Below, piece after piece: positions 18,592-27,677 of a DNA stretch of 64,000 nt (position 1 is the first letter of the stretch; the number at the start of each line of letters is the position of its first letter). Made by a program: the position numbers and the translations under genes. The DNA is from DATJPW01 sp963752855 (GTDB lineage: Bacteria > Desulfobacterota > Desulfomonilia > Desulfomonilales > Desulfomonilaceae), in assembly GCA_963752855.1 (NCBI GenBank), contig CAVVZX010000041.1, positions 114,155 through 178,154 on the forward strand. Direction: 5' to 3'. A model generated the notes under the pieces. That model searched no databases. It was not told the DNA's origin and saw only the letters and a list, made by a program, of their open reading frames with translations.

Positions 18592-19737
18592 ATGACGGCT
18601 TACGACGTGCTCGAGATGATGTGGGGATTTGTTTTAACCACCGGAATTTTCGATCTTCACTGGCAACTGGTGTTCATGTGGTGTATTGGTGGATTCTTTC
18701 TTTACCTCGGCATCGCCAAGGATTACGAACCCTTACTTCTCGTTCCCATCGGGTTCGGGATCTTCATCGTGAATTTTCCCAATGTGCCGCTGATGGGGGT
18801 GGACGAGCAGGGCGTCCGGGACCTGATAGCGATTTTCTATCATTTCGGTCTGGAATGGAAGGTCATGCCGTGCATCATCTTTCTTGGTTTAGGCGCCTTG
18901 ACTGATTTCGGTCCTCTTATCGCCAACCCGAAGATGATGTTGGTCGGCGCGGGAGCGCAGTTGGGCGTTTTTATAACCTTCACCGGAACAGTGCTGTGTG
19001 GGTTTACGCTGAAGGAGGCTGCCTCAGTCGGCATCATCGGAGGGGCGGAGGGCCCGACGACCATATACCTTACTCAGCTCCTGGCGCCTCAGTTGTTAGG
19101 CCCGAACGCGCTGGCGGCTTATTCGTACATGGCCATGGTGCCAATTATCCAGCCCCCGATCATGAGATGGATGACCTCGGACGCGGAACGAAAAATCCGC
19201 ATGAGACAGTTGAGACCCGTCTCGCAGCGTGAAAAGATACTTTTCCCAATTATCGCCGCAGCGATCGTGGCCATCCTCGTGCCTAGCGTGACCCCACTTA
19301 TGGGAATGTTCATGCTGGGCAACCTGCTGAGAGAAAGTGGTGTTGTAGGCCGATTGGCCCAGACGGCCGGAGGGCCCCTGATGGATGTTATGATCATATT
19401 CCTGGCCACTTCCATCGGGGCCACCATGTCCGCGGACAAATTTTTCAATCCAAAGACGCTTATCGTTCTCAGTTTGGGGTTAATAGATTTCGCCGTTTGT
19501 ACGGCCGGCGGCATTCTCACGGTGAAAGCGATGAATCTTTTTCTCAAGGAGAAGATCAATCCGCTTATCGGCTCTGCCGGAGTTTCAGCAGTGCCCATGT
19601 CCGCGAGAGTGTCGCAAAAAATGGGGCAGCAATATGACAAGGGCAATTACTTGTTGATGCATGCTATGGGCCCCAACCTTGCCGGGGCCATAGGAGCGGC
19701 CGCAGCCGCAGGGATGTTTATTGCCATGTTTCAATAA
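18592..19737 (+). CDS. Na+-translocating decarboxylase beta subunit (OadB/GcdB/MmdB family)
   Basis: A 381-residue polytopic membrane protein with about nine hydrophobic helices. It has the family signatures GLGALTDFGPLIANPK and SVGIIGGAEGPTTIY (the Na+/carboxybiotin site region) plus an A-TSIGATMSADKF segment late on. In the family this subunit decarboxylates carboxybiotin and exports 2 Na+. No carboxyltransferase alpha or biotin-carrier subunit lies in the window. The ATG at 18592 follows TAGGAGATGG; an upstream in-frame start would run back over 35 unlikely residues. Probably transcribed from the sigma-54 promoter at 18437. Confidence 0.85.
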   Translation: MTAYDVLEMMWGFVLTTGIFDLHWQLVFMWCIGGFFLYLGIAKDYEPLLLVPIGFGIFIVNFPNVPLMGVDEQGVRDLIAIFYHFGLEWKVMPCIIFLGLGALTDFGPLIANPKMMLVGAGAQLGVFITFTGTVLCGFTLKEAASVGIIGGAEGPTTIYLTQLLAPQLLGPNALAAYSYMAMVPIIQPPIMRWMTSDAERKIRMRQLRPVSQREKILFPIIAAAIVAILVPSVTPLMGMFMLGNLLRESGVVGRLAQTAGGPLMDVMIIFLATSIGATMSADKFFNPKTLIVLSLGLIDFAVCTAGGILTVKAMNLFLKEKINPLIGSAGVSAVPMSARVSQKMGQQYDKGNYLLMHAMGPNLAGAIGAAAAAGMFIAMFQ

Positions 19738-19759
19738 TAATAACGAGCCAATATGAGTC

Positions 19760-19798
19760 TCAGCCTTTCCGGAATCCGATATCAATCGGGAAGGCTGA
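19760..19798 (+). terminator. Stable hairpin between the decarboxylase gene and the next gene
   Basis: TCAGCCTTTCCG pairs with CGGGAAGGCTGA around a 15-base loop. No T run follows, and the next gene starts 60 bases on. It may therefore be a partial terminator or an mRNA processing/stability signal that sets the ratio of the two products. Confidence 0.45.
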
Positions 19799-19857
19799 AA
19801 GAGCATACTTGATTGGAACAGCATCATCGACACTCAATCGAAAATGGAGTTCGCTAT

Positions 19858-20319
19858 ATGAAAACATTCTTCTTGTCAGTTGTTATTGCATTTGTTGCGC
19901 TCTGTTGCAGTGTTTCGTTCGCGGAAGATTTTCTCGGCGCGCCTGTCATGCCGGACGGGAAGGTAGTTTCTCAAACTCCCGAGCGTTTGGAGAAGACCTA
20001 TGATGTCTCATTCGACGCCGCTGTGAAATTTTATCAGGAGGCGCTGAAAGGGGAGAAGGATATCAAGTTTCGTGACTGGGGTACACAAACACGCATTGAG
20101 GACCACTCGAACCGGCCGTGGCAGTCAATCACCATCACCAAAACTGCCGAAGGCCGAACCGACATCATCTTTCTGAAGTTCAACTGGACGTGGATTTTCG
20201 GGACACTCATCCTTCGGTTCTTTGGGGTCTTCGTTGTACTCATTGTCCTATATATCGCCATGTCAATCTCGGGAGCCATCATACCGAGGGTGATTAGGGC
20301 ATACGGGGAGAAGAGCTGA
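19858..20319 (+). CDS. Exported or membrane-bound hypothetical protein, possible decarboxylase partner
   Basis: A 153-residue protein. It has a signal peptide (MKTFFLSVVIAFVALCC, cleavage near SFA-ED), a ~75-residue extracytoplasmic domain, then a C-terminal membrane helix (FFGVFVVLIVLYIAMSISGAI) and a short basic tail. The location right behind an OadB-like gene and the single C-terminal helix recall the small gamma subunits of Na+ decarboxylases. The topology is reversed (large domain outside), and sequence similarity is not visible. Function unknown. Confidence 0.6.
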   Translation: MKTFFLSVVIAFVALCCSVSFAEDFLGAPVMPDGKVVSQTPERLEKTYDVSFDAAVKFYQEALKGEKDIKFRDWGTQTRIEDHSNRPWQSITITKTAEGRTDIIFLKFNWTWIFGTLILRFFGVFVVLIVLYIAMSISGAIIPRVIRAYGEKS

Positions 20320-20337
20320 GGAGGTGACGAGATGGAG

Positions 20338-20735
20338 CTAATTCGGCGCGGAAGACATAGGCTCCGCACTGTCCCTTGCTGTTCCCATTTGGCCGGTTTG
20401 GGTCACAAATGGCGAACGAGCGGTCTGCGGTGGCATCCTGCCACCTACTTCTGGGAATCCCGGATAGGCCATCCCATCCTTGATCGCGAATTCTCTGAGA
20501 GTCGTAACTTCGGCAGGATCAAAGCGGTTTGTACGGATCACGCCCTTCAAATTGATAGATCCCGATCATCATTCAGCCCGCGTTTCCTTGAACGGAGCCT
20601 GTGTGTAAGTCTGTTGGCGGAGATCTTCCCATACAACGCGGTCAGGGCATTTCCTTTCGAGCCCGCCAAGACCCTGCGACCGGAAAAAGATAACGGGCGC
20701 TCAAAGCGTAGGACTTCCAAAGGCAAGTGAAGAAT
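20338..20735. pseudogene. Scrambled nitroreductase debris
   Basis: Two pieces of the gene type found at 14818-15479 are recognisable. About 20586-20630 on the minus strand matches the RQQTYTQAPF region, and about 20685-20735 on the plus strand matches the last ~16 codons (GAQSVGLPKGK). The pieces are in opposite orientation, so an internal inversion or two separate events must have occurred. The rest of 20338-20550 is open on the minus strand but has no recognisable family. Confidence 0.45.
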
Positions 20736-20828
20736 CGTTAGTTGCTGACGGACGAAAGCGGGAGTGGAACCACATTCAGTAAAATTTATATGGAAAATCA
20801 GTTGATTAATTAGCTAGAGGTGAGAAAA

Positions 20829-21182
20829 ATGAGTACCGAAGAAAACATTCTAAATCAAGAGGCCGGTAGGGATATTCCTCATGAGATAGTGAGGGCCGGC
20901 GCAGAGATGTATGACAAAACTCAGCAGGCCGCGTCTGAGGTTTATGATAAGACAAGCAAAGTAGCATCTGAGGCTTACGATAAAACAAGCAAAGTCGCGA
21001 GTGACACTTTTGATCAGGCAAAAGCTTTCACTCGGGAAAATCCCGAGAAAGCGGCATTGATAGCCATGGGCGTGGGAGTAGGCTTAGGTCTGATCCTGTG
21101 CTCGCGTCAATCACGGACTGCCCGGACGACTAATGCTGTGGTCGATGCGCTTTATGATGTCGCTCGGGCTTTTCTCCGTTAG
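20829..21182 (+). CDS. Small LEA-like/ElaB-type stress-associated membrane-anchored protein
   Basis: A 117-residue protein. An amphipathic region holds four tandem 11-residue units: AEMYDKTQQAA, SEVYDKTSKVA, SEAYDKTSKVA and SDTFDQAKAFT. Such 11-mers are typical of LEA-type right-handed coils. ENPEKAALIAMGVGVGLGLIL follows, a glycine-rich hydrophobic tail like that of the DUF883/ElaB/YqjD family that anchors proteins to the inner membrane. The ATG at 20829 follows AGAGGTGAG. A terminator follows the gene, so it is probably monocistronic. A desiccation or stationary-phase role is inferred by analogy. Confidence 0.65.
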   Translation: MSTEENILNQEAGRDIPHEIVRAGAEMYDKTQQAASEVYDKTSKVASEAYDKTSKVASDTFDQAKAFTRENPEKAALIAMGVGVGLGLILCSRQSRTARTTNAVVDALYDVARAFLR

Positions 21183-21250
21183 CGCATTGGGTGAATTTTG
21201 AGAATGGACGCATAGCTGGGGAATTCACCCATGTGTAGGGATAGGAATAG

Positions 21251-21285
21251 TGGAGTCGCAAATTCTATGCGGCTCCATTATTTTG
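21251..21285 (+). terminator. Rho-independent terminator after the LEA-like gene
   Basis: TGGAGTCGC pairs with GCGGCTCCA around AAATTCTAT, followed by TTATTTTG. It is ~70 bases beyond the stop. The remaining bases to 21387 show nothing else. Confidence 0.6.
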
Positions 21286-21387
21286 TGACCAGGGCGATTC
21301 GGGAGTCCACCCGGATGTCATTCACTCTTGATTGAGGCAAGAATATTGCTGCAGACGCCTCACTCTTTATCGGAATCCTTGCGGGCC

Positions 21388-21735
21388 TCAAGCCAGGAAT
21401 GGGTAGAATACGTCATAGATCACTAAATCTTCTTCTACATCGTGAGGGTGATGCAATACCCCTTTGGGTACCCTTACGAAAGTTCCGGGCGTCGCTGGGA
21501 CATCTCCGATACCCTCGACCCAGATCGTAGCCTTCCCTTTTACTATGTAAACAATGTCGTCGCATTCATGGGTATGCTTCGGCACCTGAGCGCCAGGAGG
21601 CAGGTGGACCAGCATACAAGTGAGGTCCATGTTTTCGTCGCGATGGGATACCAAGTACGATACTTCGACACCGGCAAGTTGAGGATGAGGCTCCCATTTA
21701 ATGTCTTCTTTCTGAACGATCTTGGGTTTTTCCAT
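21388..21735 (-). CDS. Single-domain cupin protein
   Basis: A 115-residue beta-barrel protein. Motif 1 is PKHTHECDDIVYIVKGKA with its metal-binding His pair and Glu/Asp. Motif 2 is FVRVPKGVLHHPHD. The start at 21735 has a GAAGGAGAAAG site just upstream on the minus strand; longer in-frame forms are unsupported. It is divergent from the IclR gene, sharing a ~185-base regulatory gap. It may be a small-molecule isomerase, a dioxygenase-like enzyme or a sensor; the sequence does not say. Confidence 0.75.
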   Translation of the reverse strand: MEKPKIVQKEDIKWEPHPQLAGVEVSYLVSHRDENMDLTCMLVHLPPGAQVPKHTHECDDIVYIVKGKATIWVEGIGDVPATPGTFVRVPKGVLHHPHDVEEDLVIYDVFYPFLA

Positions 21736-21878
21736 GTTTCTTTCTCCTTCGTTGAGTTTCTCCCCGGATGAGTATTTGCTCCGCGATAGCAGCTTCCCAT
21801 AGCATGGATAGCAATAATTGAGCAACCTGAAAAGAGGTAGACAAAGCATGACGCGTGTGCCACAATGCAGACTACTGA

Positions 21879-21891
21879 TCCACATAGTGGA
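21879..21891. promoter_or_regulatory. Candidate IclR operator palindrome
   Basis: TCCAC-ATA-GTGGA is a perfect 5+3+5 inverted repeat in the gap between the divergent cupin and IclR genes, about 30 bases before the IclR start. IclR-family proteins usually bind their own divergent promoter region at sites of this kind. Assigned by inspection only. Confidence 0.4.
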
Positions 21892-21920
21892 ACAGAGACC
21901 GAACCGTGCGGAAAGCAAAG

Positions 21921-22688
21921 ATGACCAAGCTTACCTCTCTGGAAAAGGGACTTCGACTTGTTGAGGTTATTGCCCAAGCCAAAAGCGTAGGATTACGCGA
22001 ACTTGCAGCCGAGACAGGATTCCCGCCCTCCACAGTTCACCGTCTTCTCGGCATTCTCACAGACTGTCAATTCCTTGCTCAAGACGCTGAGACTAAGAAA
22101 TATCGACTTGCTCTGAAATTTCTGGAATTGGGAGCGCTCGTTCGAGAAGATCTGGACGTCATTACCGTGGCGAGACCGCATATGTCCGATCTTGTGAAAG
22201 CCACTTCCGAAACGGTGAATTTGGTATTCTTCGACAGTGCGGAAGTGATTTACGTAGACCAAGTTGCAAATCCAAATTCCTTATTGCGGATGTTCACGCG
22301 AGTTGGCGCCAGGGCCCCACTTCATTGCACGGGGGTAGGCAAGGCCCGACTGGCCGCCATGTCCGATAAATTGGTTGCGGAATATTGGCGCTCTGCAAAG
22401 AAGCAGCCTTACACCGTCAACACGATCACAGATGAAATAGCCCTGAAAAGAGAGCTGAAGGCGATCCGAAATTTTGGCTACGCCGTGGACAACGAAGAAA
22501 TGGAAATCGGTGTCCGCTGTGTGGCTTGCCTTATACGTCAGCATAGAGACGCCATTGTCGGCGCAGTGAGCATTTCCGGACCGAGTTCGAGGTTGACCCG
22601 CGATAGGATGACCTCCCTCGGGGAATTGGTTCAAGAGGCGGCAGGCCGGATAACTGCCGACCTTGGTTACACAAACAACCAACCTTAA
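21921..22688 (+). CDS. IclR-family transcriptional regulator
   Basis: A 255-residue regulator. An N-terminal winged helix-turn-helix (LTSLEKGLRLVEVIA, then GFPPSTVHRLLGIL) is followed by the IclR effector domain with its conserved TSETVNLVFFD, APLHCTGVGKA and NEEMEIGVRCVACLI blocks. A GTG 15 bases upstream is an alternative start. It lies 30 bases before the glyoxylate-carboligase-like gene, in the same direction, and IclR proteins such as AllR or GclR-type factors often govern glyoxylate metabolism. A local control role is therefore likely. Confidence 0.85.
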   Translation: MTKLTSLEKGLRLVEVIAQAKSVGLRELAAETGFPPSTVHRLLGILTDCQFLAQDAETKKYRLALKFLELGALVREDLDVITVARPHMSDLVKATSETVNLVFFDSAEVIYVDQVANPNSLLRMFTRVGARAPLHCTGVGKARLAAMSDKLVAEYWRSAKKQPYTVNTITDEIALKRELKAIRNFGYAVDNEEMEIGVRCVACLIRQHRDAIVGAVSISGPSSRLTRDRMTSLGELVQEAAGRITADLGYTNNQP

Positions 22689-22718
22689 CACTACGACACT
22701 AACAGGGAGGGTTTTGAC

Positions 22719-24412
22719 ATGCCTAAAATGACTGCTATGGACGCGGCGGTTTCGATCCTCTACGATGAGGGCGTCCGCCACATTTTCGGGATCCCTGGAG
22801 CGGGGATTCTACCTTTTTATCAATCACTGAAAAACCATGGGAAAATTAAACATATGGTATGCCGCCACGAGGAGGGCGCTATTCACATGGCCGACGGCTA
22901 TGCTCGGGCCATCGGGACTGTAGGCGTATGCGCGGCGACTTCAGGGCCGGGAGCTTCAAATTTCATCACCGGCCTATATACCGCACAGGTGGATTCAATT
23001 CCTTTGCTGGCCCTGACAGGTCAGAACGTTCGCTCTCAATTAGGCCGTGAAGCCTTTCAGGCAGTAGACATCGCCGAGATCGCGAAGCCTGTTACCAAGA
23101 GATCATACTGTGTCAAGGAGCCGGCGATGATGCCCTGGGTTTTTCGGGAGGCCTTCAAGATAATGCGCGAAGGTAGGCCCGGGCCGGTGTTGATCGACCT
23201 TCCTTTGGACGTTCAGAAGGGTGAGATAATCTACGACCCGGAAGCTGACGGTCCGCTGACAATTACAAAACTTATACCCAATGCCAAACAGATCAACAAG
23301 GCGCTGGATATGCTCATGGTCGCGGAACGTCCGGTGCTGTTGCTGGGCGGGGGCGTCATCGGCGCGAATGCCAGTGAAGAATTCGTGGCCCTCGCGGAAT
23401 ACTTGCAGATACCCGTAGTGACTTCGTACATGGGAAAATCCGGAATTGCACCATTGCCACCCTCTCATGGCAGGTCAGGTAGGTATTCAGTGCAACACGC
23501 CGTCGGGAAATCAGACATTCCTGGAATCCGATGTGGTCCTGGCCGTGGGCGCACGGTTCAACGACCGCCATACAGGAGACATTAAGGTTTACACGGGAAA
23601 CCGCAAATTCATACACATTGACGTGGACCCGGGGCAGATTGGCAAGAACCTCACTCCCGAACTTGGCATATGCGCTGATGCCAAAGGAGGCCCTGACTGC
23701 GCTCCTGGAAGAAGCCCGAAAGCGCGGGCCTGCTCGCCGGCCTGGTCCGTGGGCCGAGAAAGTGCCGGATTTGTGCTCCACGGCAGCCCGAAAAGTGGAT
23801 TACGACGATGTGCCTATCAAAGCTCAAAGGGTCTTCAAGGAACTCAACGAGTTCTTCGATGAGGAGACGATTTTTGTGACCTGCATCGGTCTGAACCAAA
23901 TCTGGTCGGGGCAATTGCAGCAAATCTCCAAACCCAGGCACTATCTCGACTGCGGCGGCGCGGGTCCGTTGGGTTGGGACCTGCCTGCGGCCATCGGCGC
24001 AAAGGTGGCCCGCCCTGACAAGCAGATCGTTCAGGTGGTGGGCGATTTCGGTTTTCAATTCTGCATGGAAGAGTTACCGGTGGCTGTAATGTATGGCGTG
24101 CCATTCGTAATTGTGGTACTGAACAATGGGTATCTCGGACTCATACGTCAGGCCGAGAAATACCAGTACGATATGAATTACGAAGTACAGATCTGGTACG
24201 ACGGTGTCAACGACGGCAAGGGATTTGACTTCGTCAAGTTCGCAGAGGCCTGTGGCGCAACCGGGGAACGAGTGGAACAACCGGATCAAATAAAGGCGGC
24301 GCTGAAGAGAGCAGTCGCTGCTAAGACCCCATATGTCATAGATATCATTCTAGAACGTGAAACAGACTGCTCCATGGGAGCATCTATCGATGCGGTCAGG
24401 GAGTTTGTTTAG
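22719..24412 (+). CDS. gcl: Glyoxylate-carboligase-like TPP enzyme (two frame changes)
   Basis: Residue order follows Gcl throughout: PKMTAMDAAVSILYDEGV, FGIPGAGILPFY, a Gcl-like FQAVDIAEIAKPVTK, RPGPVLIDLPLDVQ, FNDRHTGDIKVYTG, PLGWDLPAAIGA, the TPP motif GDFGFQFCMEELPV...NNGYLGLIRQ, and an ending RETDCSMG. Gcl joins two glyoxylates into tartronate semialdehyde and CO2. The frame changes near 23460 and 23680. Residue 51 is Glu (RHEEGAIH) where E. coli Gcl has Val51, so the usual acetolactate-synthase catalytic acid is present. Acetolactate-synthase-like activity is therefore possible. AGGGAGG precedes the ATG. The local gene set (GlcDEF, glycerate kinase) supports the glyoxylate role. Confidence 0.75.
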
Positions 24413-24563
24413 CACGCTGCCGCGTGGGGGACGGTTTTAGACCCGCCCTTGGTCTGATTTCTCAAAAACGAGCAGTTTGAAACCTGTCCATACGGCGCCG
24501 TCTGCGGCGGCGAATAGGGTGGGTGGCGCCTCGGGCTGCGTCGGAACAACGGAGGTAATAAAT

Positions 24564-25866
24564 ATGGCTGATGCAACTGACAGGGCCAAAGCCATCCTGA
24601 GAGAGTTCAAGGGAGACGCTTATGCCTTTGGCTTCGATGTATTGAATCAGATTGGACCTTTTGCCGCTGAACTGGCCGACAAATCAGTTGCGGGCAAAAA
24701 GGCGATGTTCGTTGGACCGGTTCAGTTCGACTGGTTCACTCTTTACAAGGACCGCGTCATCAGTTACCTGGCCGATGCAGGGCTGGAAGTCGTGGATGTA
24801 GTCCAAGGCGCCGCGCCGAATGCGCCGTTTGTGGATGTGTACCGAATTCACTCCCACATCATGCATAAGCGACCGGATGTGGTGGTAGTGATGGACAGCG
24901 GTTCGAGCATCGACGCGGTGAAAGCCGCGGCCGTCTTAGCCACTCTGGGTGACATCACACCCGAAATAGACCCGTACTTCGGAGTTGGCAAAGTAACCGA
25001 GGCCTGTCAGCAAACCGGGCGCAAAATCATGCCCGTGCTGGCAGTCATGACTGCCGCCAGTTCCGGCGCCCATTTGACCAAGTATTCCAATATCACTGAC
25101 CCCATAAAGGGCCAGAAGAAACTCATTGTAGACGATGCGATCACCCCGCCCAGGGCGGTCTTCGATTACAAGACCACCCTTACTCAGCCCGCCTCTCTTA
25201 CTCAGGACGGGGCTCTTGACGGATGCGCGCATTGTCTGGAGATTTATTTCGGGGCCCAGGGCGATGCGGAGGCCAAGGCCCGCGAGGTGGCAGAGGTTGG
25301 GATCGATCTCCTGGTATCGGGTTTGAGCGAGCTGACGCAAGGACCCGCAAAGTCTTGACGCCCGAATGAAGCTCGGATTAGGCACCGACTTGGGCGGCTA
25401 TGCCATCATGATCGGCGGTACCAGCGGAGCGCATCTCAACAGCTTTTCCCTGGTGGATGTACTTTCTCACGGCCGTGCGTGCGCCCTGATGAATCCGTAC
25501 TATACTGTTTTCTTTGCCCCCGCGATTGAAGAAAAACTCAGAGTTATAGGCGCGGTGTACAAGAAACATGGATATATAACGACCGACCTTGATAAACTCA
25601 GAGGACGCGATCTAGGCGTGGCGGTAGCAGAAGGCATGGTCAAACTGAGCAAGGCGATAGGCTTCCCCACGAAGCTGACGGATGTTCCCGGCATTACCCA
25701 AGCTCATATGGCCCGGTGCCTCACGGCAGCGAAGGACCCTCAACTGGAAATGAAGCTATTGAACATGCCAGTGCCTCTCAAGGCAACCCAGGTGGATGAT
25801 TACATGGGGCCGATCCTTCAGGCCGCATGGGAAGGCCGCTTTGATTTGATCAAGAATCTTGGTTAG
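24564..25866 (+). CDS. Iron-containing alcohol dehydrogenase (one frame change)
   Basis: A Fe-ADH family enzyme of ~434 residues. The ATG follows GGAGGTAATAAAT. The dinucleotide region is DVVVVMDSGSSIDAVKAAA, the substrate/metal region YSNITD...KKLIVDDAITPP. After a frame change near 25330 come the metal-binding GTSGAHLNSFSLVD and SHGRACALMNPYY segments and the end FDLIKNLG. It follows the carboligase by 151 bases and is probably co-transcribed. It may interconvert a hydroxyacid or aldehyde such as glycolaldehyde or tartronate semialdehyde; this is inferred from context only. Confidence 0.75.
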
Positions 25867-25890
25867 AGCCATGACTAATAATGGGCTCCA

Positions 25891-26130
25891 TTGCTTATTG
25901 GCAGAGATCAGGAGTTGGAGCTTCCGGCCTGTCTGCAGGCAGGGCTCAAGCTACTGATCGAGGGACGTGTGGGCGTGGGAAAGACTCGCCTGGCTCAAGA
26001 AGCCGCCCGTGCGATGAACCGACCCACAATCCGCGTGGATGGCGATGAACGCTACTCCGAAGAGAAGCTCACCGGCTGGTTTGATCCGCCCGCGGTGGTT
26101 TCCCGCGGCTATGTTTTAGAGGCGTTTTGA
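25891..26130 (+). pseudogene. Truncated MoxR-type AAA+ ATPase (N-terminal fragment)
   Basis: A 79-residue fragment beginning at a TTG. It shows Walker A (EGRVGVGKTRLAQ) and the MoxR-specific DGDERYSEEKLTGWFDPP. It stops right after that block, while whole MoxR proteins run to ~280-320 residues; Walker B, sensors and lid are absent. The break coincides with the start of the G+C-rich transporter segment, so a gene end was probably replaced. Not expected to be functional. Confidence 0.65.
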
Positions 26131-26142
26131 AAGGGGGCTGTT

Positions 26143-27610
26143 ATGGCGCAAACAAGTCAGCAAACTTATCCCGGCGGCAAGGGGCCGGCATTCCCCGCGG
26201 TCGACATGCCCGAATCGCGATGGGGCAAGATGACGATGAAGGAGACCTTCAAGATGATGGGGCCGGCGGTCATTGCGTTGGGCGGTTCGATTGGCGGCGG
26301 CGAGTGGCTCATTGGTCCCTCACTCTTCGTCAAGTACGGACTCGTGCTCCTATGGGTCACCACCGTTTCGACCACCCTCCAGACCTTCCTCAACCTGGAG
26401 ATGACTCGTTACACTCTGGTCACCGGCGAGCCGATCACGATCGGGTTCATGCGACTGGCCCCGGGCAAGGCCTTCTGGGGCTGGCTCTTCACGATTGCCG
26501 GGTTCATCGAACGCGCCATGCCGGGCTGGGCGCTTGCCTGCGCCACGGCAATCGCCGCGATGCAGTTGGGCAAGATTCCGGGGCTCGAGGACAAGCCCAT
26601 CGTCATCTTCTGGGGGTACTTCGTCTTTATCGGGCTCGGCGTACTGTTGTCCATCGGGGGCAAGGTCGAGAAGATCCTGGAGTACGTCCACTGGGTCATG
26701 TGCACGGTGATCATTCTCGGTCTCATTGTGCTCGACGCGTTCCTGGCGCCCGCCAGCCATCTGGGGCAAGGCCCTGGTCGGTTACGTCAGTTTCGGAGTG
26801 ATGCCTCCGGGGGTCGACATCCTCTTGTTCGGCGCGTTGGTCGGTTACTCGGCCTACGGAGGGTTCGGCAACAACTGCCTCACCAACTGGTATCGCGACA
26901 AAGGCTACGGGATGGCGGGAACGATCGGCTACATCGCTAGCGCCTTCGGCGGCAAGGAAGTGCATGTTTCGCCGTCCGGGAGTATTCCCCCGCCAACCAA
27001 GGAGAACGTGGAACACTTCAAGGGATGGTGGAAACTCCTGAACTTCGACCAGTGGGTCATCTTCTGGGTGGGAGGCATGCTCGGGATGGCCTTGCCCGGC
27101 CTCCTGTATGTGTCGCAGATTGCGCCCGGGACGACTCTCCCGCAGTGGGGCATCGCGGTCGCCGCGGCGGAGCGGTTCGGGACGCTGGGCCTTTACATGA
27201 TCGCCGGGATCGGGTTCTGGATCCTGTTCTCCAGCGCCATGAGCAACCTGGATCTGGTGCCGCGGCAATGCACCGACATGCTCTGGTACGCGTCCCCGCG
27301 GGTGCGCGCGTGGGCCAAGAACGACATCCGTAAAGTCTACTATGCCCTGCTGATCGCCGTGCTCATATGGGGCACGATCTACGTGAACATCACCCTGCCG
27401 ATTATCATCCTCGCGATCAGCGCCAACGTCGCAAACTTCACCATGGCGCTGTCGGCGATCATGACCGTGATCGTCAACCGGAAATTCCTGCCCAAGGAAT
27501 ACCGGCCGTCGATCTGGCCTGAAATCATCATGGTGATCAGCATGGTGTTCTTCGGGTTCTTTTTCGCCCTGTTCGTCCTGACCCAATTCTTCGGCGTCAA
27601 GTTCAGCTAG
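26143..27610 (+). CDS. NRAMP-related / LeuT-fold membrane transporter (one frame change)
   Basis: About 490 residues with ~11 hydrophobic helices. The first helix reads GPAVIALGGSIGGGEWLIGP. The general pattern recalls NRAMP metal transporters, but the canonical DPGN metal-binding motif is missing (IGGGEW stands there), so the substrate may not be a divalent metal. The frame changes near 26750, between LIVLDAFLAP and WGKALVGYVSFG. GAAAGGGGGC precedes the ATG. Third codon positions are overwhelmingly G or C, unlike neighbours, which points to recent horizontal transfer. A strong hairpin follows the gene. Confidence 0.65.
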
Positions 27611-27643
27611 TCGACGAACGCAGGTTGAATGGCGTTAGCGCAT

Positions 27644-27677
27644 CGGCCCGGGCGGCTTCAACCGCTCGGGCCGTTCC
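27644..27677 (+). terminator. Hairpin terminator after the NRAMP-like gene
   Basis: CGGCCCGGGCGG pairs with CCGCTCGGGCCG (one G-T) around CTTCAA, then TTCC. Very stable but with only a short pyrimidine tail. It sits 34 bases beyond the transporter stop. The rest of 27611-27927 holds the repeated dehydrogenase end and no gene. Confidence 0.5.

Noticed and set aside
26127..26801. A 224-codon plus-strand frame rich in H/R/G
   Set aside because: It overlaps the transporter's first half in another frame and has no ribosome-binding site or recognisable motif; a by-product of high G+C content.
26723..27586. A 287-codon open frame on the minus strand
   Set aside because: It lies opposite the NRAMP-like gene, is very rich in D/H/R/E with no fold-like hydrophobic pattern, and arises because G/C-rich third positions rarely make stops on the other strand.
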